Shown here: piece by piece, positions 23,716 through 36,882 of the stretch | Layout: the number at the start of each line of letters is the position of its first letter | Numbering within the stretch: position 1 is the stretch's first letter | Source of the DNA: Cymbidium sinense | Lineage: Eukaryota > Streptophyta > Magnoliopsida > Asparagales > Orchidaceae | NCBI GenBank assembly: GCA_021442155.1 | Contig: CM038222.1 | Span: 56,725,352 to 56,789,351 of the forward strand | Length of the DNA stretch: 64,000 bases | Reading direction: 5' to 3' | The notes under the pieces: model-generated | The model's database searches: none | Seen by the model: only the letters and a program-made list of their open reading frames with translations | Told to the model about the DNA's origin: nothing | Translations under genes and position numbers: made by a program

Positions 23716-26700
23716 ATTTCATTTCATTTTCACTCACTCACAGTCGATTGAAGCTAAGGAACTCAGAGCAAGCATTTGCAAGTCTCCCTAATCTTCCTAG
23801 AGCCATCTCCAATTCTCCTCTTCCCAATTTCTTCAAACCAAAAATAGGGCAGGCTAAGGGAAATACCACTTTGCTCATCACTCAATATCAACTCAATTCC
23901 TCTTGCAAGCATCTTCAGAGGAGTCAATCGAGCTGATCCAAACCTTCTTCCAAGCTTCAAAGGCAAGGGAGGTGGGAGCTAGACCAAGGCCAAATCCATT
24001 TGAAGGTGACTTTGGCCAATTGGAGGATTTACTCAATCTTAAAACCTCAAATCATCAACAGGGCTTTGTCTCTACTAGACGAAGCTACCTCGATGGATTG
24101 GAGTGCCGATGATAGCCTCCAGTGAGGTATGCCTTCAAACCGAGCCTAGAATAGGGAGTGTGTGGTCCTTTGTGAAGTAAATTTTCACCCCATGCAAAAT
24201 TGAGCGTTATATCTTCTTGTGGTTGCTCTTAGATGGTGTGGTTTGAGTTTGAGCTCAATCTGAGCTCAATCAACCTCGGATCTTGCCCTAAGGGACGGAC
24301 GGTCTCGGTCTCCCATAGACGAGCTCAGGGACAGATCATGGACCGTCCATCCGCGTATTTTGGATTGACGGTCTTGATTGAGCCATGTAGGATCTCTGAT
24401 TTATCCTATTATTACCGTGAGCTTAATCTTGACCATTCGATCTTTGATCAGATGGGTGAGGAGAAAGCGATAGCCACCGCCGACACGCGATGAGTGACAA
24501 TCTAAGCTGAGCGCCAAGACCAATGGTCCAATGGTACAGATTAGTCATAATTAGGATTTAATCTAAATATGGAAACTTCAAAATAACATAACTAAATGTA
24601 GAAAAATCAGAAAAAATACAAAATAGAAAGCATTGTGAAGACAATTCAGAGAGGAATAATCTAAAATTATTTCTAATGGATTTTGAATAGTTCATTTTCC
24701 TTAATTAGGGTTTTAGTGAAAACTTAATAACCTTAATTAGTCCCTAATTACTTCATTAATTCATTTCAAATTTCTTAGATACATTTGGTGGGATGACCTC
24801 TGCCTCCCCTAATTTTCTTGGAATTTATTGATGAGTTAATTAGGAAAATCAATTAATGGATCCTTAATCATTCTCTTTATATAATTAAGCTTAGTTAAGC
24901 ATGTGAACAGTGGCCTAATCCCTTTATTAAATCAATTAAACTTTGCTTAAGTGAAGGAGAGGTTTATGGAATGGGTTTGGAGAAATTTTCCTAAGCCATT
25001 CCCTAAACCCCTTTCCTTCCTTAATACAAACTTAATTAAGGGCTAATCCACTAATCACCTACTTAATTAACTTGATAAAATTTTCAAAATATTCTAGAAC
25101 TTAACCAATTCATCTTGGGTAGGTGCTTAGGTGTTCAATAACCTAAGTAGCTTAAGTAAATAAATCCAACCCACATGTGTGAGAAGGGTTATGAAAGTAC
25201 TTAAATTAAACCCTTTAGCTTAATTAATTACTAATTATGAGCCCATTGCATTAGGTCTTGTGCCTTACACCCCTGGTGATAATAATGGTGTCATACTCAC
25301 TTATGTCTTTTATACTTATAAATGTGCATATGAAAAATGGATAAAAGAATCACTCTTTTTCTACTTAACAAAATCATGCATCGTGAAACATCCAAATTTT
25401 CTTAAGAAACTCTCTTAGCATTCATCATTAAGGTGTGCTAAATATTTCCATTTGTATGTATAGATATTCTTAGGATCCATCCATATGCATGTTACACATG
25501 TTGGAAAATAAATGAAGTGATATGTGTTTTGTGATAGTATTTCACTTTACTTAATCTTAAAATACCTTTATTTTTGAATAGGTTTATTTAGGAAAAATCT
25601 AAACTTATGATGAATTAAAACACTTAATAAAACATTCACTAAATAAAAATCAAATATGAATCTACCTTAGAAATTACTTAAGGTAGGGAAGAAATAGAAG
25701 TTCTCTTCTCTTTTCCTCTCTTTACAACTTAGTAATTAATTATAGGATTCATTCAAACCAAATCAAAATACAAAATAAAATTAACTAAAGAAACTAAATC
25801 ACTTGCATGAAACAAACCCTCTAAGTTGAACATTTTCATACTTAGAAAACTTCAACCTTAAAGCCTAGCTAAGCATACTACACAAACCTTAAATGGCACA
25901 CACATTAAGCTAAGTCACCATTTCTAGCCTTAGGTTAGGTGGTACATGGTATGATATTTGTTTTTGTTTTGTGATATTTTATTTTAGCATGAATGTCATG
26001 GGATTGTGCTTAAGGGGCACTGTAATAAAAAATATAATTACTTTGTTGTGCAGGTGCTTATACCCCTAAGCATAATCTAAAATAGGCCAGGTGGACTTGG
26101 ATACCCATGTGTGGGGTGCTAAGTCCAATTTACATATATACATGCTTGGGATTATTTGGTTTGTTTAGCTAATCTCTATTTTGCAGGTGTTAGTTAAATT
26201 TACTTTTTTTCCTTTTCATGTAATTTTGCAATTAGCATTTTGGAATGATTGTTATGGGGCATTAAGATGAACATTGGTTATAAGACTATGTCTTATATAC
26301 CATGTGAAGCCTTTGGAGCAACCACATTCAAACCAACCAAAAGAAGAAAGAAGAAAGAAGGAAGAAGAAGAAGAAATGAAGAATCAAGACCCCCATAATA
26401 ATGAATTCCTTCTTGATTGTATTTAATTCATTTGTAATTCAGGTTGTATAGGGGTAGAGCTTGACTATCTAATTTATTTTTGGGTTTGTATAGTGGAGCC
26501 TGACTACAAATGATCTCTTATTCTTTTGTGATAGCTTTATAAATTGATTGATGTTTACTTAGCTTGTGCATTAAGATGACATATTTTCCTAGTTTATTCT
26601 TTGCTTTGATGTATGGCCTGGATGACAACTAGGCTCTTAGGAAAATAAATTTTCTATCCAACTAATCAATTCAAACTAAAAATAAAACAACTCATAACCT

Positions 26701-28001
26701 CATCTAAAGCTTAGGCTATAAATCAAGACAAAAGAATTAGAAACTCCTTAGCTGGATGTTATATTACTTTTCTCACATCATGCATAAAAAGTATATTATT
26801 TCACTCTTGATTGGAGAGCTTCCACCTTTTCCAGAGAATTTGGCTTGATCTTTGAGAGCCATGGTGGAAACACACCTGCTTATCTTGCTAATTTTGGCCC
26901 ATAATCTAATTTCTCATGTATTAGGCATATGAATCCTAAAGCCTGTGTCAAATTGATTATCTAAAATAAAAATAAAATATAATAAAATTTGTATTAGATT
27001 TAAGTCTAATATCATTCCATACATGATCTAGTCTCATATGGAGTGTGTTTAAGGGTTTAGTATCTTTCTAAAATAAATAACAGCTTAGCTATCTTGCAAA
27101 AGCATTTGACTTGCCTACATATTTTTAAATCATAGGAGTTTGTTGGCGGCCAATCCCAAGTGTTTGTAAGTCCAACAGTTGGATGGTTTATCCTCTCTTG
27201 TGGAGGTAAACCGAATACCCATTTTTGCCTTAGATTTAGGTCATGCTTTTGGCCCTCACCAGAGCTTCCTAGATTTAGGTTAAGAGGTTGCTACTTCTCT
27301 TTGTGGGTTACAAGCATAAATCTTCACCACTTAGACATTTCCATGACCTTGTATCATGGAATTGTAAGCCCTAACTTACTAATAAAAATTCAACTCAAAT
27401 AAATCAATTCAATTTCAAACATTTAAAGCCCAACCATAGGATAGTTTGGGATGCTTATTAGGCTTCCTAGTATCCTAAGCACCCTCTACTTATCTTCATT
27501 TGGCTTCGATAAGAACTCCCTCCTATTGATCAACCCCACTTGACTTTTCTAAAAATAAACCAATCGATTGATAGTCCTACCTTTCAAAATCATTGGAGAC
27601 AACGATCATTTACCTTAATCGAGAGTATTCCTAAGGAATCATGTTCCTTAGGATGTAATTAACTATGGGGGCTTGCCCCTATAAAGAACTTAACGAACCT
27701 GGTTTAAAATAAACCCTGCTTTACTTTTTCATGTAAAGTAGGGGAAGAATCTCCGGTACATTCCGAAGACCCATTGTCCTTAGGAGTCTTTATTGAGGTG
27801 ATTAGGTCCATTGTAGGGTGGTGACTTCTATCTTTTGAGATAGTACACCTCTCCTCAATATCGTACCTGATCACCTTAATAAGAACATCTGTGGATCTAC
27901 GTGGCATCCTAATAAGGCGTTATGTATATTTCTATTTTCATTTATCCTCTTTTCCAAAAGGGGGATTGATGAAGGTAGAAAGATATATAATTTTCACCAC
28001 A

Positions 28002-28425
28002 CCTCTTAATACTTTTAGACTCATAAGATTGATAGAAGAACCTGGATCAATCAATATTCAGCTGATCAAGATGTCATCACTCTCTATAGTAACATATAGA
28101 GGAGGGTTGTGATCTGTTATTCTCAATATAAGATCTTCTTTATAAAATGTGATTACTGGGAAATCTTGTATGCAATGATTCAGTCATGCATTTTTTTGGC
28201 AAAGTATGCTTCATAACTCTCCAAATATTTGAGAGCTTGTATCAAAGTTTCTCGGAGGTCTTTTGACATCAAGAGAGCCTCATACACACTCAGTTGTGCA
28301 AGGAACTTTCTCAGATGTGATAGAATATTATAATCTATCTTTTCACTTGATTTAGGTTTGGGAATGATATATTCGTTGACTTCAATTTATTTGCCTTTGT
28401 CTTTATTTGCATTTCCCTTTTTTGA
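28002..28425 (-). pseudogene. Aspartic protease, N-terminal part, element 1
   Basis: The minus strand reads NPPLYVTIESDDILIS, then ILIDPGSSINLMSLKVLRG, which holds the catalytic Asp in a DPGSS context (element 2 has DLGSS). It is cut by the insertion at 28,002. Upstream (28,200-28,425) is the end of the gag-protease linker with VNEYIIP, YNILSHL and LSVYEALLMSKDL, collinear with 45,144-45,425. Confidence 0.85.
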
Positions 28426-29151
28426 TTAAGGTGGTAAGACTTTACTGCTTCTCAAATAAACTTGAATCACCTTGCCTTGCTCAGATTCCTCTGAAGAGGT
28501 AGTTTCTTCAAATTCACATCTTATTCTAGAGGATTGACCAAAAGGGATAGACTCATTTTTCAACTTCATACATTTCATATATGATGATATCGATGAGTTT
28601 GACTCTTCTCCATCGAGAAAACATAAATCTTCATTTGAACTGTTATCTTTTTGTTGATTCATTAAACAAAATTCAGATATTAACTCCTCAGGTTCTTCTT
28701 GCTTTCTTGATAAGAATTTTGATAAGTTGGTTGAGTCTGTCTGACTACCCTTGTTATTTTGGAGTAATTGATGCTGACGAACATCTGATATCACATAGAT
28801 GATTCGGCATGTCTCTATTGGATAAGATTCACCATTATCTTCTTCATCCTTTTCAACAATGCGAAGTTTAGGCCTAAATTGTCTTGCCGACTGGTGATAC
28901 TCCTCTAAATTGTTAATGATCTTTTGAGTTGTAGTTATCTTCTTGATATTCTTTTTCTTAACCGGCTTCTTTGATTTATGAGGCATGCATTTAGTAGACT
29001 GCTCCTCATGCCGTGGTGAAGTAGCCTTATCAAATTGCCGTTGAGAAGCCCAAGTACTTGATTTAGGCATCTCTTTTAAGTCCAAAATAGGTTCAAGTGG
29101 TGATTTCCACTTAACACTAGGGACACCCTTCAACTGTTTCAACATTTTCAT
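28426..29151 (-). pseudogene. Gag-protease linker, 241-codon open frame
   Basis: This is an open frame on the minus strand rich in Lys, Ser and Glu, with basic KKPVKKKNIKKI near residue 60 and an acidic Ser-rich half (EEPEELISEF, SSNEDLCFLDGEESNSSIS). It lies between gag and protease in the polyprotein and is collinear with 45,444-46,080 of element 2. I see no known domain. It lacks an independent start context and is probably part of the former gag-pol frame. Confidence 0.7.
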
Positions 29152-29159
29152 GATCTTTT

Positions 29160-30430
29160 TGGAGACTGCTGTTTCCTATTCTTCATTCTGAACTGATTTT
29201 TCCTTCTTTTTATCTTTAATGGATGATACAGAAGAGGACGCAATCATCCTTGTAGACTCTCATTTTGGGTTGACTAAAACACTACCAGATAACGTAAATT
29301 TACCTCGTCAATACTTTCTTTCTAGCAAATATTTGAAGACATAATAATCTTCAATAGGATGACTGATCATTCGATGATAGAGATAGTAATTTGGATTATT
29401 GACTTCTTCTTCGTGCCTTTTAATCGTAATTGTATGACAACGCTTGTCAAATAATTTAGCCACACCGTCCCTTCTAAAGGAATAATCTTTGTTCATCTTT
29501 TCCTTAAGAGATGGTCGCATTTGCTCATCATCTCTTATTGCTTGTTTTGGATGCTCCCCACCACTTTAAAACTCTGAGATTTATCATTACCTCCCAATAC
29601 TAATTTTGGATGTGGATTAGAATAGATAGGCTTCTTTCTCTTATCATCATTATACATTGGCTGTTTTCCTTTATCCACATTATATATCACTCATTTTTCA
29701 CCATTTGAGCTATAGGAAGTGGCATGAGTTTCATTTCTTCTTGTGTCTGAAGGATTATTTCCATTTGCTTTATCTACATAGATTTCAGACTTAGGGCGAT
29801 TCAGCTTTTCAAATTTAACCACCCTATCGAGCAAGTCCTGGAATGTTACATTCAATGTCATATATAAAAATGGTGTCATTTTATCATCCATATTACCCAT
29901 TAGCAATTGGATTGCATGTTCTTCTTCCAATTGTTGCTCACACTTCATACTTAGGTTATGCCAATGACTTATGAATTTTGTCACTAACTCATCTTTTCTC
30001 TTTTTCAGTAAGGCAAGGTCAGCGATTATTATTTTCTCAATTGTACTGGCGAACCTCTTCATGAATATTATCTCTAACTCAGCAAAGATTTTAACTGAAT
30101 CATTCGGTAATTCTACATACCACTTGAAAGCAGTTGAGATCGGGCTGCTGACAAACTGATGGAAAAGTAGCGCATTGTTCCCTCCTATGTTACCAAAAGT
30201 AGCCTTAAATTGGATTAGATGTTACTTTGGGTTACCAAGCCCACTAAAAGTATTAAATTTTGGCACTGAGTAACCTTTCGGGTATTGCACTTGATCATAT
30301 TCAGCTAGGTAAGGGCGACCCTTACTCACCAACTTTTCAGCTTGCTCTGAAGCTATAATTGCCTTTAGCTTTTCATTGATTATTGTTTCTAGCTGAGCAG
30401 CTGTTACTGTTCTGGGTGTGCTAGCCATAT
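29160..30430 (-). pseudogene. Gag of Tat element 1
   Basis: Gag forms the capsid that packages element RNA. In order on the minus strand: the N-terminal part at 30,428-30,222 with SKGRPYLAEYDQVQYPKG, VPKFNTFSG and LGNPK. Next is the central capsid-like domain at 30,062-29,691 with FASTIEKIIIADLALLKKRK, FISHWHNLSMKCEQQLEEEH and TFQDLLDRVVKFE. A C-terminal part at 29,520-29,308 ends YHRMISHPIEDYYVFK, where the usual Cys of the Tat Gag knuckle-like motif read Tyr. Stops separate the three pieces. Element 2 has lost the matching region, leaving this as the only gag in the window. Confidence 0.85.
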
Positions 30431-31300
30431 TTTGAATTATCAGCTGAAGAGGTAGTTAGTTAACTTCATTCCTCGCTTCATGTGTAGCATGTATTATAAG
30501 AGCTTGAGGTGCTAGAACGACTGGTGATATAGAAGTTATATTATTAGCCACCTGTTGATTAGCAGACAAAATAGGTGCTATATTTGATGTGATATTCTTC
30601 TGCAATATCTCCATCATGATATTCATTTTTATTATCATGTCATTCATCTTGGTACCAAGATATGCAATTTTCTTATCTTTGACTTTCATTTTACACTGCA
30701 TTTACTTTTCCTCTATAGCTAGCACCACGACGTCAATAAGTACAGACTCTTCTTCTTCTTCTATTTCTTATTGTTGTTCTGCTCCTTGCTAATCTTCAGG
30801 GGAAGAACTTGACTATCCTTCTCCTTGTGCACTTATAGGGGTAGCTGTTGATAGGGCTGAACGACGATGCTAATTATAAAAGCGTGTACTAGGCTGATCG
30901 TTTCCTCATTCAACCATATAAACAGCTTCGACACCCATGATCTCTTTCTCATTTTGATCTTCTTCTCCTTCCTCTTCACTAAAGATTGAAGATTCATCTT
31001 CTACTTGCTTCTCGAAGACTCTTCTTCATAAACATCAAATTCAGGTTCAAGCTCCTTGGATATGTTGTTGATGATGCTGAGCGAAAAACTCATCTACATC
31101 TCTGGCCATATAGACGACTTCTACTTCCATAGTGTCCTCTTCATCACCTTCCTTTTGCACATGAATTTCTGGTCCACGTTTCCAGTAGATCTCTGATTCA
31201 GTGTAAGGAACAAACACTTCTTCCACTAAATGACTACAATCAGAAGTCAACCTTCTCATGTGGGGGTGAATTTGATCGATGATGGGATCCCCTAGAGGAT
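30431..31300 (-). pseudogene. Leader/N-terminal region upstream of gag, element 1
   Basis: There are two open pieces. One is at 30,701-30,456 (residues such as KMNDMIIKMNIMMEILQKN, possibly a short coiled coil). The other is at 31,361-31,047, acidic towards its end (EGDEEDTMEVEVVYMARD). The latter frame is open from inside LTR2 across the primer-binding site. Element 2 has a related stretch at 46,546-47,040. Function is not recognised; it may be the N-terminus of the gag polyprotein or a separate leader ORF. Confidence 0.5.
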
Positions 31301-31318
31301 TCCCCAATGGAGTCGCCA
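31301..31318 (-). other. Primer-binding site of element 1
   Basis: Read on the element strand this is TGGCGACTCCATTGGGGA, 6 nt after the LTR end ...CCCACA. The complement ends in CCA as a tRNA does. Element 2 has TAGTGACTCCGCTGGAGAC at the same spacing. Ogre-type Tat elements are reported to use a tRNA-Arg primer of this kind; I have not matched it to a tRNA gene. Confidence 0.8.
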
Positions 31319-31568
31319 GAAATCTGTGGGCTTCAAAAATTCGCCACCGACCTCTCGACATATGTGAATGAAGAGAGTATGATTTAAAGTATTAGTGTAA
31401 TTTTCAATAGGCAGATGAGATAGTAGATTAGACACTACCCAGATATTTCATCCTCATTTGGTGAGGACTTTAGATCTGGTTCCAAGTTTCCTATAGGCAC
31501 AAGCCCCTATTATTAATTACCTCTCTCAATAAGTGAGAGGGAACTTTTAATTAAGGATAATCGTTAGA

Positions 31569-33880
31569 TCACTAAATACATTGTGTATAATAGCAGCATA
31601 TGGAGTTTAAGATTTAGGTTTATGAAATTCACCATTTTAGCTTAAAGCAGATGGTTGGGGGAATCATGATGTGCCCGATCTAGATCCCATTGTTCCAGCA
31701 TCCTGGGCTATCGCGGTCCCTAGTCTACTTAGTCAGAGGAGGTAATCAACCCAACCTGACCGAAGGATCCTTATCAGCAACACATGGGTTACTTCGTTCA
31801 GGAAATCCTTATATACCTGGGGTGGTGTTTGTCTAAAGAGACATGCTTAAGTCCACCTTAGCTCATAGAGGATTATTTGTCCTATCAAGTGTACCCTATG
31901 ATTCATAACTCAAAGGATAAAGCCATTGGGGAGTATACGGGCTACATTTTCGATCATAATATAATGGAGTCTTATTAGCTAAATCACCCGATTAGAAGAC
32001 TTTGGTCATAACTACATCATCTGTGGAGCCTACTGGCCAAGCAAATGTAAGACACGTCACATCCTTATTGACATGAGACTAATTGAAAGTGAACATAGCA
32101 GAACACTTGATTTGACATTAGCTCCTTTGTAAGCTAGAGTTTTCTTAATTTTTCAACTTCGATAAACTATTGCAGAAGGTGGATTGAATAGAGTTTTGCT
32201 TTAAGCTTTTAATGGTTAAATTTCATTTAAGGAGTTTTTAGATTGATACTTGATTTAAGTTAATTTGATTTAAAATTAAAATCACATTTTGATAGAATTA
32301 TCCCCCCTCCCCAATTGAAATCACCATTCAACATAGCCACCATCAGGGCAGTAAATTGATTGAGTCGAATATATTTGATAACTTTAGATCCTGTCAACTC
32401 TGTTTAGCTCCTAACAGAGGATCAGATCCGCTTTCACATGATAGAATTCGCTTCTCACATATTTTTTTAAGTTGAAATTCTTATAATAGATTTTTAAGTT
32501 TTATTAACCCAGACCCAGTCCTAAGACTAAATCGGGTAATAACCACCTGCACAGCATCCTCAGACACTTGAATCTAAACATGTAACATAGTTTCTGCCCA
32601 TGCGTGTATTTAAGAATGCCTTAATTAATGCCTTTTGTTTTCTTGTATGATGTGTTGCTAATCCAAGTATGCTTGAAGGTGTTATAAATTGGTCTACTAT
32701 CCTATTAGATCTTTTGGATTAATATTTAATTGATTCCAAGTTGAATAGTCTTTGAATATTCAGTAGACTCTCGCTTATGATAATTGTCAAATTTATCGCC
32801 AACTATACTCAATTTCTTCTTGATCTAATTCGAGTATTTAATAGGGTGACAAATATACCTCGAACATTTTCCAAGGATTCATCGCTTATGTTTATTAGCA
32901 ATCATTCGATCTCAAGGAAAATCTCTGATAAATTCTTTAATTTTCTTCAATTTATTTGAGTATATTTGAAGAGTGCATCTTAATTCCAAGAGGCTCTCTA
33001 ATGCATTGATTTGATGCTCAATCAAGACTCTTACTTCTTTTGATATCAGGCCTAATTTTCAATTGTTCAATTAGTGTATCATTTAATTTAGTATCGCCTT
33101 CCTCAATTCATTTTAAAATAGACATTTCCATGTAAGAAGGCGTGCTTTGTGAACCTCACTCTGCTTTTGATTTGGGCTCTACCCCATTTGAAAATTAGCC
33201 TTCTAGCTTCATGTAACCTCCCCATAAGTATAACATGAATTCAAAGTTATGTTTGCATTTGGCTTATTCTCTTTCAATCATTTTCACACATGATATAATA
33301 TACACCACAAAGTTCAATTAATTCTTTTTAGCTAATTAGCCATTAACTCTTATAGTTTGCTATAGAATGTGAATGAGTTATCAAGCTTCGTCTTCATTCT
33401 CCAAGCTTGATTGTATTTAATTTAAATCACTTTTAATTCACTTAGAATAAATTATGATAATCATAATATTAATTGGAAAGATCATTCATTGGTGAATACA
33501 TAAGTGCTTCATCTCCCTAATATAGGGGCAATCAAACCCTATTTGACTTTATTTTAAATTCCACATCAAAACCAACACATATAACCAAATTTCAAAATTA
33601 TCGCAAGTCTCTTATGCATTTGGAGTTAGCTTCAAGCCTCACTTGTATTCTATTTGAACACACCCCTTTATTACAATATATAAATAAATAGACTCAAAGC
33701 ATTTATTTGGCTATAAACTAAGTGAATGAATTAATTTCCTTAGCATATTCTCAGATGATAATAATACATGTTATGCCCATTCAATTTGGATTTTATAAAT
33801 TTTTTAGGACTTTGTACCTTATATTTAACTTAATATTAAATTAAAATCTTTCGGGTCAAGTCCTTTTGAAGTTCATTGTA
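31569..33880. repeat. First copy of a 2.3-kb direct duplication in LTR2
   Basis: It begins CACTAAATACATTGTG and ends AAGTTCATTGTA. The second copy follows after 10 bp. There is no gene inside; it holds LTR core sequence including the GTTAACCCAGACC motif at about 32,500. Confidence 0.9.
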
Positions 33881-33890
33881 TTATTATCAT

Positions 33891-36148
33891 CACTAAATAC
33901 ATTGTGTATAATAGCAGCATATGGAGTTTAAGATTTAGGTTTATGAAATTCACCATTTTAGCTTAAAGCAGATGGTTGGGGGAATCATGACGTCATCTAG
34001 ATCCCATTGTTCCAAAGATCTATCGCGTCCCTAGTCTACTTAGTCGAGGAGGTAATAACCGACAAGGATCCTTATCGGCAACACATGGGTTACTTCGTTC
34101 AGGAAATCCTTATATACCTGGGGTGGTGTTTGTCTAAAGAGACATGCTTAAGTCCACCTTAGCTCATAGAGGATTATTTGTCCTATCAAGTGTACCCTAT
34201 GATTCATAACTCAAAGGATAAAGCCATTGGGGAGTATACTACATTTTCATCATAATATAATGGAGTCTTATTAGCTAAATCACCCGATTAGAAGACTTTG
34301 GTCATAACTACATCATCTGTGGAGCCTACTGGCCAAGCCACGCAGTCAGAAGACACGGGTCACATCCTTATTGACATGAGACTAATTGAAAGTGAACATA
34401 GCAGAACACTTGATTTGACATTAGCTCCTTTGTAAGCTAGAGTTTTTTTCAACCGATAAACTATTGCGTAAGGTGGATTGAATAGAGTTTTGCTTTAAGC
34501 TTTTAATGGTTAAATTTCATTTAAGGAGTTTTTAGATTGATACTTGATTTAAGTTAATTTGATTTAAAATTAAAATCACATTTTGATAGAATTATCCTCC
34601 CCAATTGAAATCACCATTCAACATAGCCACCATCGGCAAATTGATTGAGTGAATATATTTGATAACTTTAGATCCTCGTCAACTCGTTAGCTCCTAACAG
34701 GATCGATCCGCTTTCACATGATAGAATTCGCTCACATATTTTTTTAAGTTGAAATTCTTATAATAGATTTTAAGTTTTATTAACCTGCACCAGCCCCTAA
34801 GACTAAATCGGGTAATAACCACCTGCACAGCATCCTCAGACACTTGAATCTAAACATGTAACATAGTTTCAGGGCCCATGCGGGTGTATTTAAGAATGCC
34901 TTAATTAATGCCTTTTGTTTTCTTGTATGATGTGTTGCGAATCCAGTGGCGTTGAAGGTGTTATAAATTGGTCTACTATCCTATTAGATCTTTTGGATTA
35001 ATATTTAATTGATTCCAAGTTGAATAGTCTTTGAATATTCAGTAGACTCTCGCTTATGATAATTGTCAAATTTATCGCCAACTATACTCAATTTCTTCGA
35101 TCTAATTGAGTATTTAATAGGGTGACAAATATACCTCAACATTTTCCAAGGATTCATCGCTATGTTTATTAGCAATCATTCGATCTCAAGGAAAATCTCG
35201 ATAAATTCTTTAATTTTCTTCAATTTATTTGAGTATATTTGAAGAGTGCATCTTAATTCCAAGAGGCTCTAATGCATTGATTTGATGCTCAATCAAGACT
35301 CTTACTTCTTTTGATATCAGGCCTAATTTTCAATTGTTCAATTAGTGTATCATTTAATTTAGTATCGCCTTCCTCAATTCATTTTAAAATAGACATTTCC
35401 ATGTAAGAAGGCACGTGCTTTGTGAACCTCACTCTACAGTTTGATTTGGGCTCTACCCCATTTGAAAATTAGCCTTCTAGCTTCATGTAACCTCCCCATA
35501 AGTATAACATGAATTCAAAGTTATGTTTGCATTTGGCTTATTCTCTTTCAATCATTTTCACACATGATATAATATACACCACAAAGTTCAATTAATTCTT
35601 TTTAGCTAATTAGCCATTAACTCTTATAGTTTGCTATAGAATGTGAATGAGTTATCAAGCCGCCTTCATTCTCCAAGCTTGATTGTATTTAATTTAAATC
35701 ACTTTTAATTCACTTAGAATAAATTATGATAATCATAATATTAATTGGAAAGATCATTCATTGGTGAATACATAAGTGTTTCATCTCCTAATATAGGCAA
35801 TCAAACCCTATTTGACTTTATTTTAAATTCCACATCAAAACCAACACATATAACCAAATTTCAAAATTATCGCAAGTCTCTTATGCATTTGGAGTTAGCT
35901 TCAAGCCTCACTTGTATTCTATTTGAACACACCCTTTATTACAATATATAAATAAATAGACTCAAAGCATTTATTTGGCTATAAACTAAGTGAATGAATT
36001 AATTTCCTTAGCATATTCTCAGATGATAATAATACATGTTATGCCCATTCAATTTGGATTTTATAAATTTTTTAGGACTTTGTACCTTATATTTAACTTA
36101 ATATTAAATTAAAATCTTTCGGGTCAAGTCCTTTTGAAGTTCATTGTA
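33891..36148. repeat. Second copy of the 2.3-kb direct duplication in LTR2
   Basis: It matches 31,569-33,880 throughout. Differences are mostly 1-6 nt deletions with few substitutions, and long stretches (for example 35,280-36,148 against 33,010-33,880) are almost identical. It is either a very recent duplication or an assembly artefact. Confidence 0.9.
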
Positions 36149-36365
36149 ATCTAAATTTCAATTTGATATTCATCTTTATGTTTGTTAGATTTTTAATTTA
36201 CTATATTTCAATTTCATTTTATATTATTATATTTTAGTCTTTTAGATGAATTTTCTATTCTTTTTTCTTCTTCTCTTTTTTTATCCAAAATTCAATCCCA
36301 AAATCGGGCAACATTCCAGCATTATCCCCGCATATGGGGCTACATTGAAACTATTTTGGTCTACC

Positions 36366-36450
36366 CATCACGCCCTAATGAGCGTGATGAGTTGGTGATT
36401 TGAAGCACCTCAATTGATTTTCAATCCTGTTATGCCATAAAGAGCATAAC
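36366..36450. other. Pair of stem-loops in LTR2, same geometry as in LTR1b and LTR3
   Basis: CATCACGC (36,366-36,373) pairs with GCGTGATG (36,382-36,389) around loop CCTAATGA. GTTATGC (36,429-36,435) pairs with GCATAAC (36,444-36,450) around loop CATAAAGA. Both loops are 8 nt and both stems are perfect. Confidence 0.65.
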
Positions 36451-36882
36451 GAGGCCTTCAATCACCTACATAAAAGCAAATATTCTCCTCCCTCTTCTTT
36501 TTTTTAAGTCCCAGATTTTGACAAAATTTTGGCAGCACTTTGGCATAGGAGGAGCGACATCTAGTACTTTTACTCAGACACCCTAACGAGCGATATTTAT
36601 CATGACACCATAGTTCAATTATTGCCTCTAATGCATTAGCGGGGTCTTGAAACCTGCAAAAAGAGACATACGCACAATATATAATTTTCCACACACTTCT
36701 TTATATTTACAATCAGCAACAACGATAAACCTACACATCCACATGACTGATTTGCGACTAAAAAGAGTAATGTTTAAGTTTAATCTCTCTTTATCCTAAA
36801 GGAGTAGAATAGAAAGCCAATTGAAGATTAGGTTTGGATGTGACCCAAGTGCAATGAATTGCATATCTACTTAACAGATCAA

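Larger units (their letters stand above)
21189..28001. mobile_element. Unclassified 6.8-kb insertion inside the protease region
   Basis: The protease sequence is collinear with 44,575-45,069 up to AATCCTCTTA and resumes at CCTCTTAATAC. The 7-bp string CCTCTTA stands on both sides (21,182-21,188 and 28,002-28,008) but once in element 2, so it behaves as a target duplication. I find no terminal inverted repeats, no terminal direct repeats and no recognisable transposase or polymerase. Positions 21,420-22,260 are CAAATCCAAATTC-type low-complexity repeats. Positions 22,265-23,285 are a TTGACC cluster. Positions 23,400-24,500 are more balanced in base content. Positions 24,540-27,420 are plain AT-rich sequence without a gene, and 27,420-28,001 includes a CCCCTATAAAGAAC TATA-like site at about 27,676. 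Confidence 0.7.

Noticed and set aside
27160..27402. 80-codon ORF and a TTGGCGGCCAATCCCAAG motif as gene and primer-binding site of an LTR element in the insertion
   Set aside because: No LTR border or polyprotein is found next to it and the motif does not match a tRNA end that I recognise.
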